The notes under the pieces: model-generated
The model's database searches: none
What the model saw: the letters and a program-made list of their open reading frames with translations, nothing else
Told to the model about the DNA's origin: nothing
Source of the DNA: Candidatus Cloacimonadota bacterium
Lineage (GTDB): Bacteria; Cloacimonadota; Cloacimonadia; Cloacimonadales; TCS61
Length of the DNA: 36,928 nt
Assembly: GCA_021736135.1 (NCBI GenBank)
Contig: JAIPGO010000032.1
Location: 1-36,928 of the forward strand
Direction of reading: 5' to 3'
Part shown: positions 17,540 to 26,282 of the stretch, in pieces
Layout of the letters: every line of letters starts with the position of its first letter
Numbering within the stretch: position 1 is the first letter of the stretch
Position numbers and translations under genes: made by a program

Positions 17540-17579
17540 CAAAGCACAATCTAACGAAATTCTGTTAGATTGTGCTTTG
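17540..17579. repeat. Perfect 16-bp inverted repeat
   Basis: Arms CAAAGCACAATCTAAC (17540-17555) and GTTAGATTGTGCTTTG (17564-17579) flank an 8-base loop. It lacks a clear T run on either strand, so it is not a textbook terminator. It could be a repeat-derived hairpin, a protein site or a transcription end for convergent units. Confidence 0.6.
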
Positions 17580-17790
17580 TTGTTGCACGAAAAGAGCTTG
17601 AAATTTCTAATATCCTGGTATTTAATAGGTTATGTTGTTATTGAGTTATGGGTGTTAGTATGGTTGGTTGTTGATGTATAATAGTCGATCAGTTTTATGT
17701 AATGAAAATATATCTGGAGGTGGTTTATAAATGTAATCAAATATGGTGATTTTTACAGAATGGCAGGACAGGTGTAGTAATTTCTGAGTT

Positions 17791-18630
17791 CTAACGGGGA
17801 GAACAGGTTAGCACCAGAGGCAGTTTGTGAGTCTGGAAAATAGAGCGCAGATTTCGGGGAGAGACGTCATTTCCGGCGATAATGTTAATGAGCAGGCTGT
17901 CATTTTCCAGGAACATACTGGCGGGAGAACCGCCGTCGAGGTGCATCATATATTGGAGGTTAAAGGGCATTTTCCGGCAGAGATCGATAAACTCATAATT
18001 AAAATATTTTTTGAGTGAGAGCAGCCAGTATATTCTGCCATCCTCATCCATAGCCAGGGCTGCTTCGTTCCATTTTTCCGTTTTATCCAGCCAGACGTTT
18101 TCCGCATCCGAGGATAACATGCGCATACCGCAGACGACCTGTCGATACTTTTTTAAAAGGTCAGTATCTTCATTGTGCAGATCTATAAGCCGGGCAGAGG
18201 GCAGTGCAGGGTCGAGGGGTTCACAGACAAAAGCCATCAGATAATAATCTGAGAACTGGTCATTATTGATAAATCTGCCATTGCGGAAATAACTGGTGGA
18301 AGTGAGTACGTCTTCGGCAAACATGGCCGCATTGATGATGGCGGTTTTATGGAATTTTTTCTGCCATTTACGAGCGGAAAGGCGTCTGTTTTCAAACATG
18401 GATGCAGCCAGCAGGTCAAAGCGATAAAATTCCGGATTAAAGCGCAGAGCAATCAGTTCCGGTTCAGGTAAATCAGGTTCCAGGTCCCATTTACCCAGAG
18501 CAAGGCCTGGGGAAATTATATGCCATGAATTCCTGGAGAGTGCCAACCAATGCTGTCTTTTCGCTTTCGTTTTGCTGCAGCCCGAAAGCAGTAATAAAAT
18601 GATGAGCGAAAATAATAATTTTTTAATCAT
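17791..18630 (-). CDS. Lipoprotein with phosphodiester glycosidase (NAGPA)-like domain
   Basis: The start at 18630 gives a 279-aa lipoprotein with signal MIKKLL, a hydrophobic run and LSGC (C18). A longer start would only prepend translated 3' sequence of the upstream gene. The mature part resembles the NAGPA/phosphodiester-glycosidase family, which hydrolyses phosphodiester-linked sugars and is often found with exopolysaccharides. INAAMF (99-104) stands where the family has NGGFF, and LDGGSPASMF (231-240) corresponds to LDGGGSS-type motifs. The variant residues mean activity is uncertain. It overlaps the glycosyltransferase stop by 8 bases and is the last gene of a minus-strand operon headed by the MutL-like fusion. 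Confidence 0.75.
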   Translation of the reverse strand: MIKKLLFSLIILLLLSGCSKTKAKRQHWLALSRNSWHIISPGLALGKWDLEPDLPEPELIALRFNPEFYRFDLLAASMFENRRLSARKWQKKFHKTAIINAAMFAEDVLTSTSYFRNGRFINNDQFSDYYLMAFVCEPLDPALPSARLIDLHNEDTDLLKKYRQVVCGMRMLSSDAENVWLDKTEKWNEAALAMDEDGRIYWLLSLKKYFNYEFIDLCRKMPFNLQYMMHLDGGSPASMFLENDSLLINIIAGNDVSPRNLRSIFQTHKLPLVLTCSPR

Positions 18631-19846
18631 TATCAGGATCAGGAAAATGCTTTTGCAGCCGCTCAAACACAGCCGCCCAGGAATGTGATTTCAGGCTCTC
18701 GAGATGAACAGGAGGTTCCTGATTGCTTTTAGACAGGCAGGTTTTTATTGCGGAACTCAGATCAGCTACATAAGCTCCAACTTTCTCCGGGACAGGTTCA
18801 TCAGTATTAACCAGCTCTGGCAAAGGGACAAAATCAATGAGACCGGATTGAATAATTTTATCCCCGAGCCATTCTTTCAGACCGGGAAGATCGTTTACGA
18901 TTATCCGTAAACCGCAGGCAAGAGCTTCAATGAGAACCAATGGCAGTCCTTCATAATAAGAAGGCAGAATTAAAATATCACTATGCCGGAATATTTCTGC
19001 CAGATCCTCCTGTGTTACATTTCCCTTGAATTCATGAGGAAAACGGCACTGCCCGGCAATTTGTCTGATATGGCTGGTTTCTTCACCAGCGCCGGAACCA
19101 CAAAGCGTCAGCCGGAAATTTTTATCAGTTTTATAAAGAAACTCCAGGGCAGAAAACAGTTCTTTGAGCCCCTTGGCATAAGATAATTTTCCGGCATAGA
19201 CAAACCGCTTTGTACGGGAGGCATCTCGTTGCTGCGGGTAAAAGAGCAGCTCATTATATCCGTTGCCGGAAATTACTATCCGACCGGGATCAATGGCAAA
19301 GGAATTGCTGAGCTTTTCTTTCTGGCTACGGTTGAGAGCAAAGACCAGATCAATATTTTTAAGCTGAGGCAGTATGAGAGGAGCGAAGTGAGGGCAGAAA
19401 TTCTGTTGTCTGAGAGCAGTACCATGGCAAATAGCGTAAAGGGGAAGGGAAGGCGCCATTTGTCTGGCAAGAGCGGTAAGCAGCCAGAGGTGGTGAGAAA
19501 GTATCAGGTCCGGTTTAAATTCATCGATAGCCTGCTGTAATCTCTCTTGAAAGGCATTTTGCCACTGGCTGAGCATATCCGGTGATAAGTCACGATAGCG
19601 CGAACTGGGATATGGCATCACGTCACTCATCCCGGTAACCGGAAAAGGCAGCTTCGCTGTTTCAAAGTAAACAGGATAAAATGTAAGCGGAGCAGAACTA
19701 TCAAATACAATCTTCAATTCTCGCGGTATACCGCAAATGACAGCCTGTTCATATCCGGCAGAAGCAGCAAGCGGAATTATTGACCGCAGATATATGCCAC
19801 TTCCTGTAAAGCCAGGTATTTGTGCTAACAGATGTAGAATTTTCAA
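18623..19846 (-). CDS. Family 1/4 glycosyltransferase
   Basis: This is a GT-B retaining glycosyltransferase of 407 aa acting on an unknown acceptor. The N-terminal Rossmann half starts KILHLLAQIPGFTGSGIYL (glycine-rich, as in GT4). RFVYAGKLSYAKGLKEL opens the donor-binding half. PSYYEGLPLVLIEALACG contains the E-x7-E motif, followed by VNDLPGLKEW. Translation starts at TTG, which overlaps the TGA of the MutL-like fusion (TTGA), so translational coupling is likely. The next gene overlaps its end by 8 bases. Confidence 0.9.
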   Translation of the reverse strand: MKILHLLAQIPGFTGSGIYLRSIIPLAASAGYEQAVICGIPRELKIVFDSSAPLTFYPVYFETAKLPFPVTGMSDVMPYPSSRYRDLSPDMLSQWQNAFQERLQQAIDEFKPDLILSHHLWLLTALARQMAPSLPLYAICHGTALRQQNFCPHFAPLILPQLKNIDLVFALNRSQKEKLSNSFAIDPGRIVISGNGYNELLFYPQQRDASRTKRFVYAGKLSYAKGLKELFSALEFLYKTDKNFRLTLCGSGAGEETSHIRQIAGQCRFPHEFKGNVTQEDLAEIFRHSDILILPSYYEGLPLVLIEALACGLRIIVNDLPGLKEWLGDKIIQSGLIDFVPLPELVNTDEPVPEKVGAYVADLSSAIKTCLSKSNQEPPVHLESLKSHSWAAVFERLQKHFPDPDND

Positions 19847-22824
19847 ATCTTTTCAGTCTGGGGTTGAAGAATTATCTGAGGACGTGTAACACCAGCCCTG
19901 ATCTGTGTATGGCCGTCAATGAAGGTGCTGGCACCATTCATACTCTGGAAAAAGGTCAGCATTTCCGGAGGAAGGTCATATTCTCCAAAGCCCTGCATAA
20001 GAATAAGAGGGAAAGGGATATTTTCATTACCGGTGAGAGCCACGCCGATATCGTCATTAATATACTTTTTCAAGTCACGGTAATGGATGGAAGGAGCAAT
20101 AATACCGGCAACGCGGGCATTTTCCGCTTCTTTCAAAAAGGCAAAATCAACTGGTTTTGTGAGCAGCAAAACGGGATTATCAGATAAATTATCCGGCAGA
20201 ACATTTTGCGGGCAAAAAACGAGAGTGCCGGGAGTTGCTGCGCCAAAGCCGATAATTCCCTGCAAAAACCAGCCTTCGTAATTTATCTCAATTTCGAGAG
20301 CATTTTTAATAGAATTAATAACTCCCCAAACTCCTGCATAATGAGATAGCGGTTTGCGGTCATATCTGATGGTGAGAGTACCTTTGATCAGATCAATATT
20401 TTCGATAGTACCCGTGGCAGGAGCAATAATGGAATTATATTTAAGCGAATCAGTATTTTCGCTATCAGCGCCGGGAGATTTATCGATATTCATTTTATCG
20501 AGCATAGAGCTGGCAGCCGTATTGGCTCGATCGAGTCTGATAGCAGCTATAAGGTCTCCGGAATAAACAAAATCGCCTTCGTTGACCTTAAGGTAGCCTT
20601 TCATTTTGGCAGGTTTGATGCCCAGCCGGTCGCTGATCTTTACTTTGACAGGTTTTTCGGAATAATCCTGAACTTCTCGCAGAATGATCGTGCCGGCGTC
20701 AAAATTGATGTTTTCCACAATACCGCGGAGAGGTGAATCAAAAGTATGGGCAATGCCCTGCATCTGTTCTTTGAGAGAAAGCTTTTTGCGGTCAACGATC
20801 TTCTGTCCCATTTTTATAATTTCACCTTCTTTAACCAGCAGGCTTTCCTTAATATTTTCGCGGTTCAAACCGAGATTATAGCGGTCAAAGAGCGTAATTA
20901 TGTAAAGTTTGGGCGGATCGCTGCGGTTTTCGGCAATGATCATATCCGGGTTAACACTGTCGCCTTCGGCAACCATGATCTCACCGCTATAGGGCAAAGT
21001 TACCAGTCGCTGAAAAGAGCCTTTTTGCGGAAGGAAATGAGGCATGGCAAGGGGGAATATTTCCTCCAGTGCAGGGATTTTGTCTTTCAGCTCATATAAT
21101 TCGTGAAAATCGGTCAGAATATTATCAGCATCAGGGAAAGTGGTATCTATATAAAGCGGCAGTTTAGTTTTCAGAGTAAGTGAAATGGCATCATCATTAA
21201 GCCGGAAACCCCTGGCAAGCTCGATTGTATATTCCAGTTCAGCATCTGTTGCCTGGTCAAGCAGATATTTTCTGCCGGCAACAACCTGTAGATCGATATT
21301 CTGGGCAGTAAGGCGCATTACTTTTGTCCCGGCTTTCCATTTGGAAGTTTGCGGTCTGATGTGCCAGCCCAATTCCTGCAGGCATTCGTGGATAAGAAGA
21401 TCAGCAGCAAGAGTTGCATCAATCTGGGATAATTTTCCGAGATGTGGAGAAGTGAAATCACGGTCGCGAAAGATGAGAGTTAAACCCTGCATCTGCAAGC
21501 CGTCTGCAATGAGCATCAGTGCCTGCTGCGGATTTTGCGTATGAGATATCACGCCACCCGCCCCAATGGCATAGTGATAGTCATGCAGAAAAAATCTCTC
21601 TTTTCTGTTGCTTTCCTTGAAATAGAATTTATCAACAATACTTTCAATATTCTTGTGATCAACCAGTTTATCGAGAAATCCGAGACGGTCGGAATTAAAA
21701 TTCATCTCAAGATGCTGATTGCGCGCCAGAAGCAGGGCTGCGCGCGCCAGAATATGCTCGATGAGAAAATGCAGAGATGCCTGGGGATTACAGGTGGGAA
21801 AGAGCATTTTATCGGCAATATAATCCTGAACATAATCAGCATCACAATCAGGGGGCAATTCGCGGCTGAGTATTTCCCAGCCGGTATCCTTGAAAACGTT
21901 GGAAATGCTGTAACTCATACCGTAATTAGCGGAAACAGTGCGGTAAAATTCACTATGCATATTGGAAAAGACATCGGTGGTGGCACCTCCGATATCAACC
22001 ATCATCACGTCCCCTGATTTTTCCTGATGAAGAAGCTCGATTGCCTTGAGCACAGCCAGGGGCGTGGGAATAATATCATCCGCCACTCGGGAAAGCACCT
22101 GCTCATATCCGGGAGCCTGTTCCATCACGTAATTCATAAAAAGCTCATGGATCAGGTTTCTGGCAGGGGTATGATTTTCTTTGGTCATATTTGGTCGCAC
22201 ATTTTCTACCAGATGCAGTTGAAATCTTTTTTTAAGAATTCCCTTTATAAGTGGCTGAGCTTCGATATTTCCGGCAAAAATGAGCGGTATCGGTGCTGTG
22301 GAAAATTTGGCGCGGGGATTGGCAAACTGCAAAAGTTCTGCCAGACGCACAACCGGAGCAATGGCACCGCCATCAGTACCGCCTGTCATAAGAATGAGGT
22401 CAGGATGCAATCTTGCCATTGCTTTCATTTGTTGCACGGCAGAGCGTTTATCATTGATGGCAAAAGTATCAAGAATCACGGCACCAGCTCCAAAAGCGCA
22501 GCGTTTTCCGCTGGCTGCGCTGTCAAAAGTCGTAAGCCCGATAACGAGAATCTGTAAGCCACCGCCAGCACTGCTGGTGCAGTATAAGGAAACATTTTCA
22601 GCAGGAATGCTGTTTTCTTTATCCTGCCAGAGCGTTATACCGGTATTTTGTTCAAGAATATTTACGGCATTATTGATGCCGATAATAACGTCTTCAAGCG
22701 GTTTTTCTACTGTAGTGGCAGTATGCACGAGGGCATGATTGTGGAAACCATTGCTGTCCTTTTTCAGGAGTAATGCTTTGGTTGTGGTGCTGCCGATATC
22801 AATGATCAGGATCAGATCTTTCAT
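19843..22824 (-). CDS. Fusion: MutL/GlmL-like ATPase plus barrel-sandwich partner domain
   Basis: This 993-aa protein has an ASKHA ATPase half (1 to about 540) with DIGSTTTKALLL (9-20), CTSSAGGGLQILVIGL, MTGGTDGGAIAPVVRLAEL and DIGGATTDVFS (277-287). It continues into about 385 residues equivalent to the separate 374-aa protein at 15906-17030. Matching segments include PYSGEIMVAEGDSV, RLGIKPAKMKGYLKVNEGD, APATGTIENIDLIKGT, DIGVALTGNENI and GHTQIRAGVTRPQI. The summed length of the separate pair is 994. It lacks the MutL C-terminal DTRGR segment and the terminal SH3-like barrel. GGAGG precedes the ATG. It heads an operon with a glycosyltransferase and a glycosidase-like lipoprotein, and no mutase is adjacent. 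Confidence 0.88.
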   Translation of the reverse strand: MKDLILIIDIGSTTTKALLLKKDSNGFHNHALVHTATTVEKPLEDVIIGINNAVNILEQNTGITLWQDKENSIPAENVSLYCTSSAGGGLQILVIGLTTFDSAASGKRCAFGAGAVILDTFAINDKRSAVQQMKAMARLHPDLILMTGGTDGGAIAPVVRLAELLQFANPRAKFSTAPIPLIFAGNIEAQPLIKGILKKRFQLHLVENVRPNMTKENHTPARNLIHELFMNYVMEQAPGYEQVLSRVADDIIPTPLAVLKAIELLHQEKSGDVMMVDIGGATTDVFSNMHSEFYRTVSANYGMSYSISNVFKDTGWEILSRELPPDCDADYVQDYIADKMLFPTCNPQASLHFLIEHILARAALLLARNQHLEMNFNSDRLGFLDKLVDHKNIESIVDKFYFKESNRKERFFLHDYHYAIGAGGVISHTQNPQQALMLIADGLQMQGLTLIFRDRDFTSPHLGKLSQIDATLAADLLIHECLQELGWHIRPQTSKWKAGTKVMRLTAQNIDLQVVAGRKYLLDQATDAELEYTIELARGFRLNDDAISLTLKTKLPLYIDTTFPDADNILTDFHELYELKDKIPALEEIFPLAMPHFLPQKGSFQRLVTLPYSGEIMVAEGDSVNPDMIIAENRSDPPKLYIITLFDRYNLGLNRENIKESLLVKEGEIIKMGQKIVDRKKLSLKEQMQGIAHTFDSPLRGIVENINFDAGTIILREVQDYSEKPVKVKISDRLGIKPAKMKGYLKVNEGDFVYSGDLIAAIRLDRANTAASSMLDKMNIDKSPGADSENTDSLKYNSIIAPATGTIENIDLIKGTLTIRYDRKPLSHYAGVWGVINSIKNALEIEINYEGWFLQGIIGFGAATPGTLVFCPQNVLPDNLSDNPVLLLTKPVDFAFLKEAENARVAGIIAPSIHYRDLKKYINDDIGVALTGNENIPFPLILMQGFGEYDLPPEMLTFFQSMNGASTFIDGHTQIRAGVTRPQIILQPQTEKI

Positions 22825-22942
22825 TTTGAACCTCCTGAGAAAAGGAAAGAAAGCCGGCAGGTGATGTCAAGAACATTACAGCGAGATTTTTTTTTCTTGC
22901 CTGAATTATGTGATTAAATAAAAATATTTCAGGAGGCGCTAG

Positions 22943-25123
22943 ATGAGGTTCTGGATTGCATTATTCATCATACTTCTGGTTTTGCTGGATATACTCTGGA
23001 TGCTGGATGGTTTTTTGAACGTCCAGTATGGATCACTTCTTTCTCAGGATTCTTATTTAAATTCTACTACAACACTTGCAGTGCGGCTTTTCGGTGATAA
23101 ACCCCTGGTCAGCTTATATTATCGCATCATAATTTCTATGCTGGTGATAATTTCCGGGATTTTGATCAGTATCGGGATTCAGCGCATATCACATTATCGA
23201 GATCAGTTACACGCCAGCAGTCAGAAATATAAGCTTCTGTTTATGGAAATGAAAACCGGATTTGCCTTGCGGAGGATATCTCGAGATGAAGAAGGCAATA
23301 TCAAAGAAATACGATTCATTGAAGAAAATCCTGCCTTCAGGTTGCTGACGGGACTGGATAATAATGAATTGAAAGGAAGAACTGTTGCCGAAGTATTTGG
23401 CAATGCCAATGGCGACCTGATCAAAGAATATGACCGAATTGCCCGTTATGGCGGATCATTCACCCGAATTCATCATACAAGAGATAACAAGAGGATATTG
23501 AGGATAACGGCATATCAGCATGAGGAAGACGTTTTTGCCACCCTGGTTGATGATATAACCCGGGAGAAGAAAACGGAAGAAGAATTGATCGAATCTTCGC
23601 AATTGAAAAGCATCTTGCTGGATACGGTTAGCGAGGGCATTGCCTATCTTGATAAAGAGATGAAAGTGATCTGGGCAAATAAAAAAGCCGAGGAACTGAT
23701 TCTTGAAGATACAGAAGAAATAATAGGCAGAAAATGCCATGAACTATGGTGCGGCAACAGCAAGAACCGCCATAACTGCCCCGCCCTGCGCACTCTAACG
23801 AGTTATGTTGCTGAAAAGGATGAATATACAAACCCCAATGGTCGTTATTTACAGATTGTATCCAATCCCATATTTTCAGCAGACAAAATGATCAAGGGAG
23901 TTGTTATCACGCTCAATGACCTCACGGAATGGAAAAATTCACTGGAAGACCTGCAACGTCAGCAGTTACATTTGAATTTAGCATTGGAAGCAGGACAAAT
24001 GACAGCCTGGCAATGGGATGCGGCAAACAACGAGATAATTCTGGAGCAGCCGATCGCCATTAATTCGGAAGCAAAAAACACCTGGCAACTGAAAGATCTG
24101 AATCGATATATAAATAAACATGATGGCGAAGAATTTCGTCGTCAGAAAGATGAAATACTGCAAGGCATCCGCAAGGAAATGCAGGTGGAAGTAAGATTCA
24201 TCAGTCCGGCAAGAAAATGGACCTGGTTCAATCTTATTGGACGAATCAAAGAAACCGATATCAACGGTAAGCCGGTACGCATGATTGGCATTACATATAA
24301 TATTGACCAGTTTAAGAAAACCACCTCAAAATTGAAGAAAACCAATGAAGAATTAACCACGCTGAAAGAGAAACTGGAAAAGGAAGTAAGTGTGCGCCTG
24401 AATGAACTGCGAGAAAAAGATCTTTTAATGATCCGACAGTCCCGGCAGGCAGCAATGGGCGAAATGATCGGAAATATCGCTCATCAGTGGCGGCAACCCC
24501 TGAATTCTGTAGCAGTGATCATTCAGGATTTGATAGACGCCTGGGATTTTGGGGAGTTAACCCGCGATTATATCATTGAAAAAGTAAATCTGGGAATGTC
24601 TATCATCAATCACATGTCTAATACAATAGATGATTTCCGGGATTTCTTCTCGCCGGATAATCAACCGATGGAATTCCGACTGGATGAGCAGGTTATTAAG
24701 ACGATCAATATTCTCAAAGATATGTACAGTAATCAGGGCATCAAGATCGATACCGAGCTGGAAGCGGTAACAATCACCAGTTTTGCCCGGGAATTTTCCC
24801 AGGTATTGATAAATATTCTCAATAATGCCAAGGATGTGCTTATAGACAGAAATGTGCCTGATGCCCTGGTGAAAGTGAAGCTGAAGACTACAAATGACAA
24901 GATTGTGCTTTCCATTAGCGATAATGCCGGAGGCATACCGGAAAACATCATTGATAAGATATTTGATCCTTATTTTACCACAAAACAAAGCAGTAACGGT
25001 ACAGGTGTGGGACTATATATGAGCAAGAATATTATTGAGAAACACATCAAAGGGAGACTGGTAACCAGCAACATTGATGATGGTGCGGAGTTTACCATTA
25101 CTTTAGATAAAAAGACCAATTAA
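22943..25123 (+). CDS. Membrane PAS-domain sensor histidine kinase
   Basis: This 726-aa sensor kinase has two N-terminal membrane helices (about 4-24 and 58-80) bounding a short periplasmic loop. Three PAS domains follow (about 92-205, 217-330, 342-455), then a coiled coil (about 456-498). The H-box GNIAHQWRQPLN holds the phospho-accepting H514. The ATPase domain has the N-box INILNNAKDVL, the G1/F region DNAGGIPENIIDKIFDPYFTTK and GTGVGLYMSK. The second PAS carries a C265-x4-C270-x8-C279 cluster. AGGAGG lies at 22931-22936, and TTGCCT with TAAAAA 16 bases downstream may be its promoter. No response regulator is encoded nearby, so its partner is elsewhere. Confidence 0.93.
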   Translation: MRFWIALFIILLVLLDILWMLDGFLNVQYGSLLSQDSYLNSTTTLAVRLFGDKPLVSLYYRIIISMLVIISGILISIGIQRISHYRDQLHASSQKYKLLFMEMKTGFALRRISRDEEGNIKEIRFIEENPAFRLLTGLDNNELKGRTVAEVFGNANGDLIKEYDRIARYGGSFTRIHHTRDNKRILRITAYQHEEDVFATLVDDITREKKTEEELIESSQLKSILLDTVSEGIAYLDKEMKVIWANKKAEELILEDTEEIIGRKCHELWCGNSKNRHNCPALRTLTSYVAEKDEYTNPNGRYLQIVSNPIFSADKMIKGVVITLNDLTEWKNSLEDLQRQQLHLNLALEAGQMTAWQWDAANNEIILEQPIAINSEAKNTWQLKDLNRYINKHDGEEFRRQKDEILQGIRKEMQVEVRFISPARKWTWFNLIGRIKETDINGKPVRMIGITYNIDQFKKTTSKLKKTNEELTTLKEKLEKEVSVRLNELREKDLLMIRQSRQAAMGEMIGNIAHQWRQPLNSVAVIIQDLIDAWDFGELTRDYIIEKVNLGMSIINHMSNTIDDFRDFFSPDNQPMEFRLDEQVIKTINILKDMYSNQGIKIDTELEAVTITSFAREFSQVLINILNNAKDVLIDRNVPDALVKVKLKTTNDKIVLSISDNAGGIPENIIDKIFDPYFTTKQSSNGTGVGLYMSKNIIEKHIKGRLVTSNIDDGAEFTITLDKKTN

Positions 25124-25132
25124 GGATCAGGG

Positions 25133-26182
25133 CTACTCAAAAATTGCCTTGAGAAATTCCGTGACTTCAAAATCACGCAAATCTGCAGTGCTTTCACCTA
25201 CTCCGATCAGTTTTACCGGTATCTTGATCTGATGCTTAATTCCAATCACAATACCGCCTTTTGCCGTTCCATCAAGTTTGGTGAGAACAATCCCGGAAAG
25301 GGGAGTGGCTTTGTTAAACATCTCTGCCTGTGTTAAAGCATTCTGCCCGGTGGTGGCATCAACCACCAGCAAAGATTCATGAGGGGCCTCAGGATATAGT
25401 TTCTTTATGGTTCTATCAATTTTATTCAATTCATTCATCAGGTTCACTTTTGTGTGCTGCCTTCCGGCTGTATCGATCAAAACGACATCAAAATTATTAT
25501 TACCGGCTTTTTTCAAGCCATCGAAAACAACCGCAGAGGGGTCAGCGCCTTGCGACTGCCGTGCGATATCGGCTCCGGCACGTTCTGCCCAGATTGCCAG
25601 TTGATCAATAGCAGCGGCCCGAAATGTATCTCCGGCTATTAACATTACTTTTTTCCCGGCATCCACGTAACGCTTCGCCAGTTTGCCAATGGTAGTGGTT
25701 TTTCCAACGCCATTTACCCCTGTAAACAGAATGACCAGAGGTTTTTTATCCGTATTTTGCAAATGGCTGTCTTCCAGAGAATAATCTTCCAGCATCAGAT
25801 GCTGTATGATGCCGATCAAGGTTACCTGTACCAGTGACGTATCAGTGATTTTCTCCGCCTTGATCTTTTCTCTAAGCCGGTCAATTATTTCCAGGCTTGT
25901 TTCCACACCTACATCAGCTTTAATCAGTGCTTCTTCCAGCTCATTCATCAGGTTCTCATCAACTTTGTTACTGATCTGCAGCAGTTCCGCAATATGACCC
26001 AGAAAACTGCTTCTTGTTTTTGATAACCCGGATTTAAGGGGATCAATATTTTTTACCGTTTTAGAGGGAATATTATTCAGTTTATTTTTTTTACTGCTGC
26101 GGTTCCGCACAACCAGTAAAATTATAATCGCCAGCGTAATCGCTGCCAGCGCTATGATAATATATAAGTAATTATCTTGCAT
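25133..26182 (-). CDS. ftsY: Signal recognition particle receptor FtsY
   Basis: This SRP GTPase receives ribosome-nascent chain-SRP complexes at the inner membrane. It has an N-terminal membrane helix (about 5-25) and a basic linker, then the NG domain with G1 GVNGVGKT (155-162), DTFRAAA, DTAGR (237-241), TKLDGTAKGG (301-310) and the closing GVGE (327-330). At 349 aa with a real TM helix, it is a membrane-anchored form rather than the long acidic A-domain type. The ATG follows GGAGG in AAAAATGGAGGCTTA. It ends 9 bases from the convergent kinase gene. Confidence 0.97.
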   Translation of the reverse strand: MQDNYLYIIIALAAITLAIIILLVVRNRSSKKNKLNNIPSKTVKNIDPLKSGLSKTRSSFLGHIAELLQISNKVDENLMNELEEALIKADVGVETSLEIIDRLREKIKAEKITDTSLVQVTLIGIIQHLMLEDYSLEDSHLQNTDKKPLVILFTGVNGVGKTTTIGKLAKRYVDAGKKVMLIAGDTFRAAAIDQLAIWAERAGADIARQSQGADPSAVVFDGLKKAGNNNFDVVLIDTAGRQHTKVNLMNELNKIDRTIKKLYPEAPHESLLVVDATTGQNALTQAEMFNKATPLSGIVLTKLDGTAKGGIVIGIKHQIKIPVKLIGVGESTADLRDFEVTEFLKAIFE

Positions 26183-26244
26183 TAAGCCTCCATTTTTTTC
26201 TTTTGCAGGTAAACACGCCTGAGGGTATAATCACGTCAACAAAA

Positions 26245-26272
26245 AATGGGCAGATGAATTCATCTGCCCATT
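26245..26272 (-). terminator. Rho-independent terminator after rpsT
   Basis: A perfect palindrome AATGGGCAGATGAA / TTCATCTGCCCATT is followed on the minus strand by TTTTTG, 10 bases after the rpsT stop. The other strand also ends in a T-rich stretch, but no forward gene needs it. Confidence 0.85.
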
Positions 26273-26282
26273 GATTTTTCAA

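Larger units (their letters stand above)
17124..17790. other. Gene-poor intergenic region with structured segments
   Basis: I see no convincing gene in these 667 bases, which lie between convergent transcription units. It holds a bulged nested hairpin at 17262-17296 and a long perfect hairpin at 17540-17579. It also has a TATAAT at 17677-17682, and GGAGGTGG (17716-17723) before an ATG-TAA start-stop at 17731-17736. A 63-codon TTG-initiated frame across 17490-17681 runs through the long hairpin and is not credible. No terminator for the minus-strand gene ending at 17791 is obvious. Confidence 0.6.

Noticed and set aside
17490-17681. 63-codon frame in the gap after the MutL-like cassette
   Set aside because: It needs a TTG start without a good ribosome binding site and runs through both arms of a perfect hairpin. 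The hydrophobic tail is a by-product of T- and G-rich DNA.
20087-22738. Long plus-strand frames opposite the 993-aa fusion gene
   Set aside because: They are antisense shadows. The minus-strand frame carries continuous conserved domains and a ribosome binding site.
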